This document shows, one piece after another, positions 8,456 to 16,840 of a stretch of 64,000 nt of DNA; positions within the stretch are counted from its first letter, which is position 1; each line of letters opens with the position of its first letter. Made by a program: the position numbers and the translations under genes. Source of the stretch: Rhodospirillaceae bacterium (lineage in GTDB: Bacteria; Pseudomonadota; Alphaproteobacteria; Rhodospirillales; UBA2165). The notes under the pieces were generated by a model. It did not search any database. It had not been told where the DNA came from and saw nothing but the letters and a program-made list of their open reading frames with translations. Location of the stretch: positions 1-64,000 of the forward strand of contig JABHAA010000026.1 of assembly GCA_018674495.1 (NCBI GenBank), in the 5' to 3' direction.

Positions 8456-10555
8456 TCAGGCAGTGTAGTCGGCGAAGCTTTTGCCGTCCTTGGCCAACGA
8501 TATCAACAGCTCGGACGGCTTAACCCAATCGCCATAGGAATCGTAGAGCCGGTTGACGGCATCCAGAACCTTATCCAGCCCGACCAGATCCGCATAAAAC
8601 ATCGGACCGCCCCGATAGCGGGGGAAACCGTAGCCGTAGTGCCAGATCACATCGATGTCGGAGGCACGCAACGCCAGCCCTTCTTCCAATATCTGGGCGC
8701 CGGCGTTGGCCATGGACAGGACATAACCATCGACGATTTCCTGGTCGGTGAAGGCGCGCCGCTCATAGCCCAGCTCGGCGGAAGTTTTGATGATGAAATC
8801 CTCGATCATGGGCGACGGCGTGCCTTTGCGCGCGCCGGGCTCGTAATCGTACCAGCCGGCGTCGGTCTTCTGGCCATAGCGGCCCATCTCGTAGACCCTT
8901 TCCGGCAACACCGGATGGCGGCGGTCCGGCCACAGTTTCTTTTGCTCATTCCGGGTCAGGTAGCGGACATCGATACCGGCCAGATCATTGACCGCGAAAG
9001 GCCCCATTGCAAAACCAAAATCATAGACGGCCGCGTCCACCTGCCAGGGCATGGCGCCTTCTTCGACCATGAAATCGGTGATGCGGGCAGCGACGCCGAG
9101 GATGCGATTGCCGACGAAGCCGTTGCAGACACCCACCAGCACGCCAACCTTCCCAAGGGTTTTGGATAGTTTCATGACGCTGGCGATAGTTTCCTTGGAG
9201 GCCGCGTCGGGGCGCACATTTTCGAGCAACTTCATCACATTGGCGGGGCTGAAAAAATGGGTGCCGCAGACCTTGTCGGGGCGCTCGGTGGCGGCACCGA
9301 TTTCATTGATATCCAAGGTCGAGGTGTTGCTGGCCAGAATGGCGGATGCTTTACAGGTTTGGTCCAGCTCGGCGAAGATTTTTTTCTTCAACCCCATGTC
9401 TTCAAACACTGCTTCGATCACGATATCGGCGTCTTTTATTTGTGCGTAATCCGTGGCCCCCGAAATCAGCGCCATACGCCCGTCCATGGCCGCCTGATCC
9501 ATACGGCCACGGCCCACCGCACTGGCGTAATTGGCGCGCACCTTTTCCATGCCGGCGGCCAGAGCATCATCGGATATATCGACAACGGTGACCGGAATGC
9601 CGGCATTGGCAAAATTCATGGCGATACCGCCGCCCATGGTGCCGGACCCGATAATGGCCGCCGATTTAATGTCCTGAGCCTCTATATCCCGTGGAATATC
9701 AGGGATTTTGGCAACCTCGCGCTCGGCAAAAAACATGTAGCGCATGGCCTTGGCGCTGTCCGAATCCCGCAAGATTACAAACGTATCGCGCTCCAACGCC
9801 AGGCCGTCTTCGAGGGCCATGGTGGTCGCCGCCTCGATGCATTTGATGGCCGCCTCAGGCGCATCCAGGCCGCGCGAACGCCCTGCGATCTTTTCCCGGT
9901 AATCGGCGAAAACGCTCGCATCGATGCCGGTGATTTTCGCGTCGCGCTTGCCGGTGGCCGCCGGGGCTTCGCCGGATGCGGCACGCTCTGCGGCAAATTC
10001 ACAGGCGCGGGCGATCAAATCACCCTCCACCAATTCATCGGCAATGCCCAATTCGACGGCCCGTTCCGCCGATATGGGATCACCGCCGACGATCATATCC
10101 AAGGCCGCTTCGACGCCCGCCAAGCGCGGAAGGCGCTGGGTGCCGCCGGCGCCGGGGATGAAGCCGAGCTTGATCTCCGGCTGGCCCACGCTCGCGCCCG
10201 GTGCAATCAGACGGTAATGACAGCCCATGGTCAGCTCCAACCCGCCGCCGAACGCAATACCGTTGATGGCAGCGACGATAGGCTTCGGCGCCGCTTCCAT
10301 TGCGCCTAGAACTTCGTGGAAATCGGGTACGTCATCGGGCCGTTGCAGATTAAACTCCCGGATATCGGCGCCGGCCATAAACATGCGCCCGGCGCCGGTC
10401 AGGACAATCCCTGAGATGGCGTCATCTTCCATGCATCGGGGGACAAGCTCGCCGAGCGCCTTGCAGACCGCAAACGATAGCGCGTTGGCCGGAGGATTGT
10501 TAATGGTCAGGACGGCAATGGCGCCCTGTTGTTCAAATTCGATTACGTCGCTCAT
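8456..10555 (-). CDS. Multifunctional enoyl-CoA hydratase / 3-hydroxyacyl-CoA dehydrogenase
   Basis: A 699-aa fatty-acid beta-oxidation enzyme combining hydration of trans-2-enoyl-CoA and NAD-dependent oxidation of the 3-hydroxyacyl-CoA. The crotonase domain (about 1-190) has both catalytic glutamates in context: GGGLELTMG and [13 protein letters not shown]. The Rossmann domain starts near 298 with [17 protein letters not shown] carries the catalytic His and ASNTS the conserved Ser-Asn. Two C-terminal 3HCDH domains follow. The architecture matches FadJ/peroxisomal bifunctional proteins rather than short single enzymes. No thiolase gene follows; the glutathionyl-hydroquinone reductase lies directly upstream on the same strand. 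Confidence 0.93.
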   Translation of the reverse strand: MSDVIEFEQQGAIAVLTINNPPANALSFAVCKALGELVPRCMEDDAISGIVLTGAGRMFMAGADIREFNLQRPDDVPDFHEVLGAMEAAPKPIVAAINGIAFGGGLELTMGCHYRLIAPGASVGQPEIKLGFIPGAGGTQRLPRLAGVEAALDMIVGGDPISAERAVELGIADELVEGDLIARACEFAAERAASGEAPAATGKRDAKITGIDASVFADYREKIAGRSRGLDAPEAAIKCIEAATTMALEDGLALERDTFVILRDSDSAKAMRYMFFAEREVAKIPDIPRDIEAQDIKSAAIIGSGTMGGGIAMNFANAGIPVTVVDISDDALAAGMEKVRANYASAVGRGRMDQAAMDGRMALISGATDYAQIKDADIVIEAVFEDMGLKKKIFAELDQTCKASAILASNTSTLDINEIGAATERPDKVCGTHFFSPANVMKLLENVRPDAASKETIASVMKLSKTLGKVGVLVGVCNGFVGNRILGVAARITDFMVEEGAMPWQVDAAVYDFGFAMGPFAVNDLAGIDVRYLTRNEQKKLWPDRRHPVLPERVYEMGRYGQKTDAGWYDYEPGARKGTPSPMIEDFIIKTSAELGYERRAFTDQEIVDGYVLSMANAGAQILEEGLALRASDIDVIWHYGYGFPRYRGGPMFYADLVGLDKVLDAVNRLYDSYGDWVKPSELLISLAKDGKSFADYTA

Positions 10556-10582
10556 GGATGTTTGCCGCCTGGGTTAAGAGAT

Positions 10583-11566
10583 CTAAGAAAACCGTTCCCG
10601 GTCGTGGGGTTGGGTAAAATCGATGGCCGGGCCCTTGGGCACCACGCCGGACGGATTGGTCCTCGGCATCAGCCCGTAATAGCCCTGTTTGATGTGATCC
10701 AGATTGGTCACCTCGGCAATGCCTCGATGCTGGTATAACTCGCAAGTGAAATTCCAGAGGCTGGGATATTCATAGACATGCTTCTTGTTGCACTTGAAAT
10801 TGCCGTAATAGACGATATCGAAGCGCAAAAGCGTTGAAAACAGCCGCCAATCGGCCTCGGTCAGGCGCCCGCCGACCAGATAACGCTGCTTCGATAACCG
10901 TGCTTCCAACTCGTCCAGGGTATTAAAAAGCCTGTCGAAGGCTTCTTCGTAAGCGCCTTGGGAGGTGGCGAAACCGCACCGGTAGACGCCGTTATTGACG
11001 TTTACATAGATCATATCGTTGATGGCATCGATCTCAGACGCCAAATCATCGGGATAATAATCGGCGGTCTCGGTGTTGGCGCCGGCGCGCTCGAAGGCGC
11101 TATTGAACATGCGGATGATTTCCGATGATTCATTGTTGACGATGGTCTGGTTTTTCTTGTCCCACAGGGTCGGCACCGTCACCCGGCCGGTATAGCCGGG
11201 ATCGGCCTTGGTATAGACCTCGTGCAGGCGGAAAATGTCATTCACCGTATCGGGAATAGTGCCGGGCTCATCGGTGAAGGTCCAGCCCTCGGCCTTGTCG
11301 GTGGAGCCGCCGACGGCGATGGAGATGACGTCCTCCAATCCCTTCAATGTGCGGAACATGGTGGCACGGTAAGCCCAGGGGCAATTGTGCGTGACGTACA
11401 AATGATAGCGGCCCGGCTCGGCGGCGAAACCGGCCTCGCCGGATGGCCCGGCGGCGCCGTCGGGCGTAATCCAGTTTCTAAAGACGCTTTCGACGCGCTC
11501 AAAGCGGCCATCTACATTGCGAACTTCCTCATCAGTCCACTTGCCGTCCACCAACATTCCCATCAT
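10583..11566 (-). CDS. Glutathionyl-hydroquinone reductase (Omega/Xi-class glutathione transferase)
   Basis: A 327-aa protein of the YqjG/PcpF/ECM4 family, which removes glutathione from glutathionyl-hydroquinones using a second GSH. The catalytic cysteine is in NCPWAYR (C62). The thioredoxin-like domain also has VPTLWD and the GSH gamma-Glu contact NNESSEI, and the all-helical C-terminal domain has NNGVYRCGFA and GGRLTEADWRL, both conserved in the family. Two ATGs in tandem (11566 and 11563) follow a GGGAGA ribosome site. It may share a transcript with the beta-oxidation gene 27 bp downstream. It is probably involved in detoxifying quinones. Confidence 0.92.
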   Translation of the reverse strand: MMGMLVDGKWTDEEVRNVDGRFERVESVFRNWITPDGAAGPSGEAGFAAEPGRYHLYVTHNCPWAYRATMFRTLKGLEDVISIAVGGSTDKAEGWTFTDEPGTIPDTVNDIFRLHEVYTKADPGYTGRVTVPTLWDKKNQTIVNNESSEIIRMFNSAFERAGANTETADYYPDDLASEIDAINDMIYVNVNNGVYRCGFATSQGAYEEAFDRLFNTLDELEARLSKQRYLVGGRLTEADWRLFSTLLRFDIVYYGNFKCNKKHVYEYPSLWNFTCELYQHRGIAEVTNLDHIKQGYYGLMPRTNPSGVVPKGPAIDFTQPHDRERFS

Positions 11567-11656
11567 ATTTCTCCCGGTAATTCGCTTCGGCCAATATTAA
11601 GGGCCACATTTTAGACAACGTGCGGCGGGCTGTCTAACCGCCAACAAGGAGAAACC

Positions 11657-11971
11657 ATGCTTTATGTGATGTACGGCATCGACGGGCCGGACGGTGCGCG
11701 CATCCGCGTCGAAGAGCGCGAAACCCATTTCGATTATCTAAAACAGAACGAAGGCATCATGGTCTTGGGCGGCGCCACGCTGGCCGATTCCGACGATGGG
11801 CGCACCGGCTCGGTGTTGATCATCAATGTTCCCAACCGCGCCGCCGCCGACGCCTTTGCCGCCAACGAGCCATTTAACGTCGCCGGGTTGTTCAAACAGG
11901 TGTTCGTGACCCGCATGCGCCGCGGCCAATGGTTCCCAGACCACGCACCGGCAACCGCGGAAGGCGAATAA
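11657..11971 (+). CDS. YciI family protein
   Basis: A 104-aa cytoplasmic protein with the YCII dimeric alpha/beta-barrel pattern: MLYVMYGIDGPDG at the start, the conserved ThisHis-Phe-Asp segment (ETHFDYL) near residue 25, then GGATLAD and the final strand before DPFN-like EPFNVAGLF. The His-Asp pair is the presumed active site, though few members have a known reaction. AAGGAG precedes the ATG by 7 bases. The promoter is probably shared with the divergent glutathionyl-hydroquinone reductase gene 90 bp away. Confidence 0.88.
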   Translation: MLYVMYGIDGPDGARIRVEERETHFDYLKQNEGIMVLGGATLADSDDGRTGSVLIINVPNRAAADAFAANEPFNVAGLFKQVFVTRMRRGQWFPDHAPATAEGE

Positions 11972-12010
11972 GACGGCAAGCGGACATGGAACCAGTCTGA
12001 ATTTTTGGGC

Positions 12011-12532
12011 TCAGCCCTGACTTCGGCCCGGGTTCTGGTGGCCGCATTGTTTGCAGAGACGCAAGCCTGCATCATCGTAATAGGCGTCAAACAAGGGCGG
12101 CAAATCCTTATAGATATCTTGCAACTGCACCTCCGCCCGGTGGACCAGCGCGTTGCAGTCCTCGCAGAACCATTCGAAACCGTCCAGTTCGCCGGATTTG
12201 CGAAGGCGTTCGACCACCAGCCCGACACTGTCGGCGGGCCGTTGCGGCGAATGGCGTATATTTGCGGGTAGAAGGAATATATCACCGGCCTTGATCGAAA
12301 TATCGCGGGGGCCGCCTTCTTCCATGACGCGCAAGATCATGTCGCCTTCGAGCTGGTAAAAAATCTCCTCGCCGGGATCGTCGTGGTAATCGGTGCGCAA
12401 GTTGGGCCCGCCGATGGCCATAACGATGAAATCCCCTTCCGGCAGCACACGCGCGTTGCCAACCGGCGGTTTTAGCTGATCGCGGTTTTTTTCGATCCAT
12501 TCGGTAAGGTTGAAAGCGCTTAGATCGGCCAT
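12011..12532 (-). CDS. haaO: 3-hydroxyanthranilate 3,4-dioxygenase
   Basis: A 173-aa cupin that opens the ring of 3-hydroxyanthranilate with O2 in the kynurenine pathway of tryptophan breakdown (leading to quinolinate or on to 2-aminomuconate). The Fe(II) ligands are visible as H50 and E56 (DYHDDPGEEIF) and H94 (NIRHSP). Substrate-binding Arg residues are in the same cupin. The C-terminal rubredoxin-like iron site of bacterial enzymes is present as C123/C126 (CEDC) and C160/C163 (CKQC). The match in length and spacing is close to the well-studied bacterial HaaO. No kynureninase or kynurenine monooxygenase is adjacent. Confidence 0.93.
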   Translation of the reverse strand: MADLSAFNLTEWIEKNRDQLKPPVGNARVLPEGDFIVMAIGGPNLRTDYHDDPGEEIFYQLEGDMILRVMEEGGPRDISIKAGDIFLLPANIRHSPQRPADSVGLVVERLRKSGELDGFEWFCEDCNALVHRAEVQLQDIYKDLPPLFDAYYDDAGLRLCKQCGHQNPGRSQG

Positions 12533-12832
12533 AATCTCGTCTCCGTCTTTGGGTCCCTTGTCAACGCGCCCAGTATGGTAAGCCCCAAAGCTCGAACTTG
12601 AAAAGCAGAAAACCCCGCAGCGAAGGCGGGGTTTTCATTTTTTGATGCTCTCGGCATCGCCCAATTCAGATTGAGCATAAGTTGGTCGGTTCAATATGTC
12701 GTCTGTTAGGTCGGGTGGACTCAGTTTTCTATCCTCCTTTTCTCATGTGAAGGAAAGAGTCTATTACAGCACCAACCGCACCGCCTTGATACCGATCAAC
12801 GAATGCAAAATGATAATCGGCGAGATACCCGC
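12533..12832. other. Intergenic stretch with a hairpin terminator
   Basis: Three hundred bases between the haaO start and the stop of the heme-binding-like gene, both on the minus strand. It holds the promoter of haaO and the terminator described at 12609-12635. Apart from these I see no gene. An open frame entering from 12696 is the antisense of the next gene. Confidence 0.5.
12609..12635 (-). terminator. Rho-independent terminator (probably bidirectional)
   Basis: A perfect 10-bp stem, AAAACCCCGC (12609-12618) and GCGGGGTTTT (12626-12635), encloses a 7-base loop. On the minus strand it lies about 200 bases beyond the stop at 12833 and ends in TTTTCTGCTTTTC. On the plus strand the stem is followed by catttttt. 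It insulates haaO from the gene upstream of it. Confidence 0.8.
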
Positions 12833-13258
12833 TCAATCGGTGGTCAGGCCGGCGCCCTCGATGCCGGCGATACCGGCGATCTCGTCATTGTCGGAATTGT
12901 CGCCGCTGACGCCGATGGAACCCATGATCTGTCCATCCGAACTTTTTATCAGCAGCCCGCCCTTCACTGGAACCACCTTGCCGTCGGACGCGCCGATCAG
13001 GGCGTTCATGAAATAGGGGCGCTCCTTAGCCACGTTCTCCAGATTGCGGCTGGGGGTGCCCATGCCGATGGCGCCATAAGCCTTGCCCTGGGCGATGTCG
13101 AAGCGCAGCACGCTGGAATTATCCTGTTTCTTGAAGGCCACCATCAGGCCGCCATCATCGAGAACGGCGACGGTCAGTGGCCGAAATCCCATCTCGGCGC
13201 CCTTGGCGAAGGTTCCTTCGATAATTGCGTCGGCTTGCGCCAGAGTCAGCTTTTCCAT
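12833..13258 (-). CDS. GlcG/HbpS family heme-binding-like protein
   Basis: A 141-aa protein of the GlcG/HbpS (DUF336) family. The typical features are LTLAQADAIIEGTFAKGA at the N-terminus, the strand LTVAVLDDGGLMVAF, and the late glycine-rich segment GGLLIKSSDGQIMGSIGVSG followed by a segment rich in Asp. HbpS binds heme and GlcG is encoded with glycolate oxidase, but most members have no defined role. There is no signal peptide, so it should be cytoplasmic. It is divergent from the TetR gene with 181 bp between them, making it a possible target of that regulator. Confidence 0.88.
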   Translation of the reverse strand: MEKLTLAQADAIIEGTFAKGAEMGFRPLTVAVLDDGGLMVAFKKQDNSSVLRFDIAQGKAYGAIGMGTPSRNLENVAKERPYFMNALIGASDGKVVPVKGGLLIKSSDGQIMGSIGVSGDNSDNDEIAGIAGIEGAGLTTD

Positions 13259-13439
13259 GAGGGTATCCTTCTATAAATGTTTGGTTTCGGAGTTCGGCGG
13301 ATAGTAGGCATCGCGCCCCGCCCAAGCCAGACAAATATCGGTGGCCCGGGATGGCTTGTTTTGGCGCAATTGAATACTTGAATTACCATTCCAATATGCG
13401 CATCTTAGGACCGGCGGAAACCACTGGAATATAAACGTC

Positions 13440-14024
13440 TTGGCGCGACCGAAAGAATTCAACCGCGAAAAAGTCCTGGAGCAGGCCATGCTGGTGTTCT
13501 GGGAAAAAGGCTACGAGTGCACTTCGATGCAGGATCTGGTCGGCGCCATGGGCATCAACCGGGGCAGTCTTTACGCCACCTTCGGCGGCAAGCGCGCGCT
13601 GCATCTGGAAGCGCTGGAGTATTTCTACAAAACGCAGATCGAAACCATGCTGGCGCCGCTGAGGGCTCCGGGCTCCAAACGCGCCGCAATCCGCGAAATA
13701 TTCGAAAATGAGGCACGCTGCGCCTGCGAGAACGGCGATCGGCGTGGCTGCATGATGTATAATGCGGCGGTCGAATTGTGCCCCTCGGACGGGGAAGTCT
13801 TAGAGCGAGTGGCCACCGGATTGCGCCGGGTGGAGACCTGTTTTTACGAAGCGTTACAATCAGCCAAGGATAATGGCGAATTGCACGTCGCCAGCGATCC
13901 GCGCGCCCTTGCAAGGTTTTTGACCAACAGCCTCAATGGCTTACGGGTTATGTGCATGGTCTTTGAAGACCATGGCACCCTCGACGACATCGTTAATACA
14001 TCGCTTTCGATGCTCGACCGGTAA
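13440..14024 (+). CDS. TetR/AcrR family transcriptional regulator
   Basis: A 194-aa repressor-type protein. The N-terminal helix-turn-helix shows EFNREKVLEQAMLVFWEKGY, then MQDLVGAMGINRGSLYATFGGK, the classic TetR recognition helix with YxTFGxK. The remaining helical domain binds an unknown ligand and makes the dimer. No ATG precedes the motif; TTG at 13440 is the only reasonable start. The neighbours are a divergent GlcG/HbpS-like gene and a downstream exported protein, and the palindrome at 14124-14139 lies between the regulator and the latter. Confidence 0.9.
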   Translation: MARPKEFNREKVLEQAMLVFWEKGYECTSMQDLVGAMGINRGSLYATFGGKRALHLEALEYFYKTQIETMLAPLRAPGSKRAAIREIFENEARCACENGDRRGCMMYNAAVELCPSDGEVLERVATGLRRVETCFYEALQSAKDNGELHVASDPRALARFLTNSLNGLRVMCMVFEDHGTLDDIVNTSLSMLDR

Positions 14025-14123
14025 TCCATATCTTAACCTTTTGTTGCCATTCAATACACACAATTACAGCCATCCCGGCTAGGGTGTACCCATATTCTTA
14101 AGCATGCGGGGATGGTCAATTAC

Positions 14124-14139
14124 TTGAACGTGCGTTCAA
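14124..14139. promoter_or_regulatory. Perfect palindrome, candidate TetR operator
   Basis: TTGAACG-tg-CGTTCAA is a perfect 7+7 bp inverted repeat 100 bp after the TetR gene and about 80 bp before the ATG of the exported protein gene. Its size and symmetry fit a TetR-family operator. A weaker relative (TTGAATtaccATTCCAA, near 13379-13395) lies upstream of the TetR gene. Assignment to this regulator is inference from position. Confidence 0.5.
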
Positions 14140-14219
14140 AAAAACCAAATAACAAGTATGCAAGAAGTTCAAAAGTGGAGGAGAAGGTAGCCAAAGGCTA
14201 GAGGAAAAGGAGACAGACT

Positions 14220-14588
14220 ATGAGCAACCCGATGGAAAAAATCACTAAAACTAGCCCCGGTCGCTTAAAAGCCCGCCCGATCCGGCTGACAGCCCTCCTG
14301 GCGGCGGCATTGATGGTCCTTGGCTCGTTTGTCTTCAAAGGAACCGCAACCGCCCAGAGCGCCGGCATGGACCGCGCCGTGGTGGTCAGACAACTTCTCG
14401 AAAAACATTCAGAAAAACCGGTCGGTATGGGCATCGCCACCAACGGCGGCGTTATCGAGTTGTTTGCCTCGACCGACGGCAGCACCTGGACGCTGATCAT
14501 GACCATGCCGAACGGCAAGAGCGTCATGGTAGGCGCGGGTCAAGATTGGGCCGGCGCGCCGATCATCGCTGCGGGCCGCAAGATTTAG
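14220..14588 (+). CDS. Small exported protein of unknown function
   Basis: A 122-aa product I cannot assign to a named family. A long basic N-terminus (about 22 residues) precedes a hydrophobic segment (LTALLAAALMVLGSFVF) and a possible ATA/AQS cleavage point, so export is likely. The mature 75 residues contain LEKHSEKPVGMGIATNGGV and then WTLIMTMPNGKSVMVGAGQDW, which suggests a short beta-rich domain as seen in small periplasmic proteins of Rhodospirillales. GAGGAAAAGGAG directly before the ATG is a strong ribosome site. The palindrome at 14124 suggests control by the neighbouring TetR protein. Confidence 0.7.
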   Translation: MSNPMEKITKTSPGRLKARPIRLTALLAAALMVLGSFVFKGTATAQSAGMDRAVVVRQLLEKHSEKPVGMGIATNGGVIELFASTDGSTWTLIMTMPNGKSVMVGAGQDWAGAPIIAAGRKI

Positions 14589-14676
14589 GGCAATTTCCAC
14601 CAACATTTCAGGTTTCAAAATGGCCCGGCGCCCTTGGTTCTGAGCCGTTTTGCTGTCCGCTATGTGGCATCGGGCC

Positions 14677-14696
14677 ATCCCATAAATGGGATTTTT
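14677..14696 (+). terminator. Possible weak terminator hairpin
   Basis: ATCCCAT (14677-14683), AA, ATGGGAT (14686-14692) followed by TTTT. The nominal loop of two bases means the stem must open to about five pairs. It lies 90 bases after the exported protein gene and 70 before the flavin reductase start. It may end the former transcript. Confidence 0.3.
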
Positions 14697-14767
14697 CCCA
14701 CACACCCCTTTTCGTGATAGGCTAAATGCGGTAATTCCTGGAACCCATAAGATTTTTGGAGGCGCGA

Positions 14768-15298
14768 ATGGCCACGGGCGAGGCGGCGACCACCGCCAGC
14801 GATTTTATAAGCCGGATCACGGCCGATGGATACAAAGCGGGAATGCGCCAGCTTGCCGCCAGCGTCAATGTTGTCGCCGCCGATTTCAACGGCGCCCGCG
14901 ATGGTTTGACGGCAACCGCTGCCTGCTCGATCGCCGCCGAGCCGCCGCAGCTTCTGGTCAGCGTCAATTCGGCTTCCGGCGCGCACACCATTATCCGCAA
15001 GGCCGGCGCCTTTTCCCTCAACATTCTGGCCCGCGACCAGGAAGATATCGCCAAGCGCTTCGCCGGCATGGACGGCGCCGAGCGTTCAGAGCGTTTCGAC
15101 CTTGGCACCTGGGAAACCATGGTCACTGGCGCACCCCTATTGTCGGGCGCCGTCGCCAATTTCGATTGCGAGATAGAGCAGATGGTGACCGCCGCCACCC
15201 ACACAATTTTTATTGGTCTAGTGGTTGCCGTTACATCCCGCGAGGACGGACGGCCGCTGCTTTACGGCGACGGTAAGTTCACCGGACTTGCGGATTAG
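14768..15298 (+). CDS. Flavin reductase family protein (DIM6/NTAB)
   Basis: A 176-aa FMN-binding split-barrel protein. The pattern GMRQLAASVNVVAADFNGARDGLTATAACSI-type at about 26-57 (Ser/Thr-rich FMN site after DGLTATA), PPQLLVSVN, FSLNILA and DCEIEQ are those of NADH:FMN oxidoreductases that feed reduced flavin to a two-component monooxygenase. The ATG at 14768 has GGAGG at 14757-14761; an upstream TTG overlaps that ribosome site and is rejected. No oxygenase partner lies next to it. It converges on a cupin gene. Confidence 0.9.
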   Translation: MATGEAATTASDFISRITADGYKAGMRQLAASVNVVAADFNGARDGLTATAACSIAAEPPQLLVSVNSASGAHTIIRKAGAFSLNILARDQEDIAKRFAGMDGAERSERFDLGTWETMVTGAPLLSGAVANFDCEIEQMVTAATHTIFIGLVVAVTSREDGRPLLYGDGKFTGLAD

Positions 15299-15316
15299 GC
15301 TAGCCGATATATTTAA

Positions 15317-15655
15317 TCAATCGGGATAGGGCATGATCACCAGCATTGCCGCCGGGCGCGTGGTGCGGTTGATGATCTCGCGCCGCTCACCGCCCTTCAG
15401 ATAACACGAATCCATCGGATTTAGCGTTTCCTCGCCGGTGTCGGTGACGATAGTGATGGCGCCTTCGGTGCACACATATATTTTCTCCAATGGCGAATCC
15501 GAAGACCCTGCGCCGCCGTCGGGCAGAAAATGCGATAACCCCACCCACATTTTCTCAGAAGGCGAAGCTTCGTAACCCTGCAGCCGCAGCCCGACCATGT
15601 TGAAGTGGCCCTTGGTCTCATAGGGTTTGGCGTCGTCGAAACGGGTGACTTGCAT
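15317..15655 (-). CDS. Small cupin-domain protein
   Basis: A single-domain 112-aa cupin. The beta-barrel pattern is seen in GLSHFLPDGGAGSSDSPLEKIYVCTEGAIT and the late PMDSCYLKGGERREIIN. The usual HxH...E...H metal ligands are mostly missing from the first cupin motif, so a metal-independent or binding role is likely. It lies 23 bp downstream of the 3-hydroxyacyl-CoA dehydrogenase gene on the same strand and probably forms an operon with it. The ligand is unknown. Confidence 0.78.
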   Translation of the reverse strand: MQVTRFDDAKPYETKGHFNMVGLRLQGYEASPSEKMWVGLSHFLPDGGAGSSDSPLEKIYVCTEGAITIVTDTGEETLNPMDSCYLKGGERREIINRTTRPAAMLVIMPYPD

Positions 15656-15678
15656 GATTGGTTTCCCTTGAATGTTAG

Positions 15679-16587
15679 TTAAGAAGTTTTGGCCTCGGCG
15701 GCCAGAAAATCGCGAAGCCGGTCGCGCACGGCGTCAGCCTCGGCCTGCGTCCATTTGCGCAGGCCCTGGCCCGCATTCATGCCGGTCTTGCCGGCCTCCA
15801 CCAGATCAACCAGATAAGGGTGCGGTGCGCCGGAGGTGTCGAGATCACTGAGCAAAACCTCGTGAATGGCGCGGGTGAGATCAAGGCCGACCAGATCCGA
15901 TTGCTCCATAGGGCCAAGCACCGCCATGCGTTTACCGAACCCCATCTTGACCACGTCGTCGATGGTTTCGGCATCGCAAATGCCGTCCGCAACCAGGGCG
16001 ATGGCTTCGCGCTTGATGGCGTGCTGCAGCCGATTGCCGATAAAGCCCGGAATGTCGCGCTTTACATGCACCGGATGGCGCCCGGCGGCGGCTAGAATTG
16101 CAATCGTCCTTTGTACTGCCGGCAAGTTTTCCCGCGCCAATTGGGAAACCTCCACCAGCGGCACCAGATGCGGCGGGTTCCAGAAATGCGATCCCACCAA
16201 ACGCGTGGTGTCGGTCATGTTCACGCCGATATCTTTTAAGGGGATCGACGAGGTGTTCGACGCCAGAATGGTATCGGGACCGCAAAGAGCTTCCAGCTCG
16301 GTAAATATTTGTTGTTTGAGGGGCACGTTTTCAGTGGCCGCCTCGATCACGAAACCGGCACCATCCACCGCCACGCCCATATCACCGGTGGGGAATACCC
16401 GGGCGCACAATGCTGGATCATCGCCGAGCAATTCGGTGATCGCCAGATGCCGCGTCTTCAAGCTGGCGAGGGCATCGGCAGAGGGATCGAAAACGCGAAC
16501 CTCATGCCCCGCGCGGGCCAACAGATAGCTTATACCATGGCCCATCAGGCCAGCGCCGATGACGGCGGTTGTTTCCATATTGCTCAC
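15679..16587 (-). CDS. 3-hydroxyacyl-CoA dehydrogenase family protein
   Basis: A 302-aa NAD-dependent dehydrogenase of the 3-hydroxybutyryl-CoA dehydrogenase / L-gulonate dehydrogenase type. The Rossmann motif GAGLMGHG is at 11-18, EAATEN and LASNTSSIPL follow, and the catalytic His is in GSHFWNPPHLVPLVEV. The C-terminal 3HCDH domain (about 190-290) completes it. The start is a GTG at 16587 that overlaps the TGA of a short upstream frame (GTGA), indicating translational coupling. The W in HFWNP rather than HFFNP, and the absence of a fused hydratase, suggest a substrate other than a standard acyl-CoA. Confidence 0.9.
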   Translation of the reverse strand: MSNMETTAVIGAGLMGHGISYLLARAGHEVRVFDPSADALASLKTRHLAITELLGDDPALCARVFPTGDMGVAVDGAGFVIEAATENVPLKQQIFTELEALCGPDTILASNTSSIPLKDIGVNMTDTTRLVGSHFWNPPHLVPLVEVSQLARENLPAVQRTIAILAAAGRHPVHVKRDIPGFIGNRLQHAIKREAIALVADGICDAETIDDVVKMGFGKRMAVLGPMEQSDLVGLDLTRAIHEVLLSDLDTSGAPHPYLVDLVEAGKTGMNAGQGLRKWTQAEADAVRDRLRDFLAAEAKTS

Positions 16588-16712
16588 CCCATCAGCCCCA
16601 GCTGAATACGGGCGAGTGAGCGGTCCTGCCCAAAGGCGCCCGAAGCGCCGGCAACTTCGCCTTTCACATCAAATATGGATAATGAATTGCGCAAGGTTTT
16701 AGAGATGGCCAT
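16584..16712 (-). pseudogene. Short-chain dehydrogenase N-terminal fossil (42-codon leader frame)
   Basis: A 42-codon frame starts at ATG 16712, with GGCGGAG at a good distance upstream, and ends TGA overlapping the GTG of the dehydrogenase. Its product contains SLSIFDVKGEVAGASGAFGQ. Short-chain dehydrogenases begin FxVKGKVALVTGASGAFG, so this looks like an SDR start that has lost the three residues LVT and nearly all of the enzyme. It is too short to be an SDR. It may survive because its translation drives the next gene through the GTGA overlap. Confidence 0.5.
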
Positions 16713-16758
16713 GGAGTTTCTCCGCCGGACAAAAATTCTTTTCAATTCAGGTTCTGAT

Positions 16759-16789
16759 CGGTTGAGAATGCCGGAACCGGTTGAGAATG
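16759..16789. promoter_or_regulatory. 12-bp direct repeat upstream of the cyclase operon
   Basis: CGGTTGAGAATG occurs at 16759-16770 and again, identical, at 16778-16789, a spacing of 19 bp, i.e. nearly two helical turns. It lies between the divergent SDR fossil/dehydrogenase and cyclase genes. A paired binding site for a regulator of one or both directions is plausible; no regulator gene is adjacent. Confidence 0.45.
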
Positions 16790-16840
16790 TTTACGGACCA
16801 GTGCAAACTAATCAATAGAGAAGTTTTTTAGGAGACGATT

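Noticed and set aside
9257..10309. 350-codon open frame opposite the beta-oxidation gene
   Set aside because: Antisense of the crotonase/dehydrogenase coding region; no conserved motif and low-complexity His/Gly sequence.
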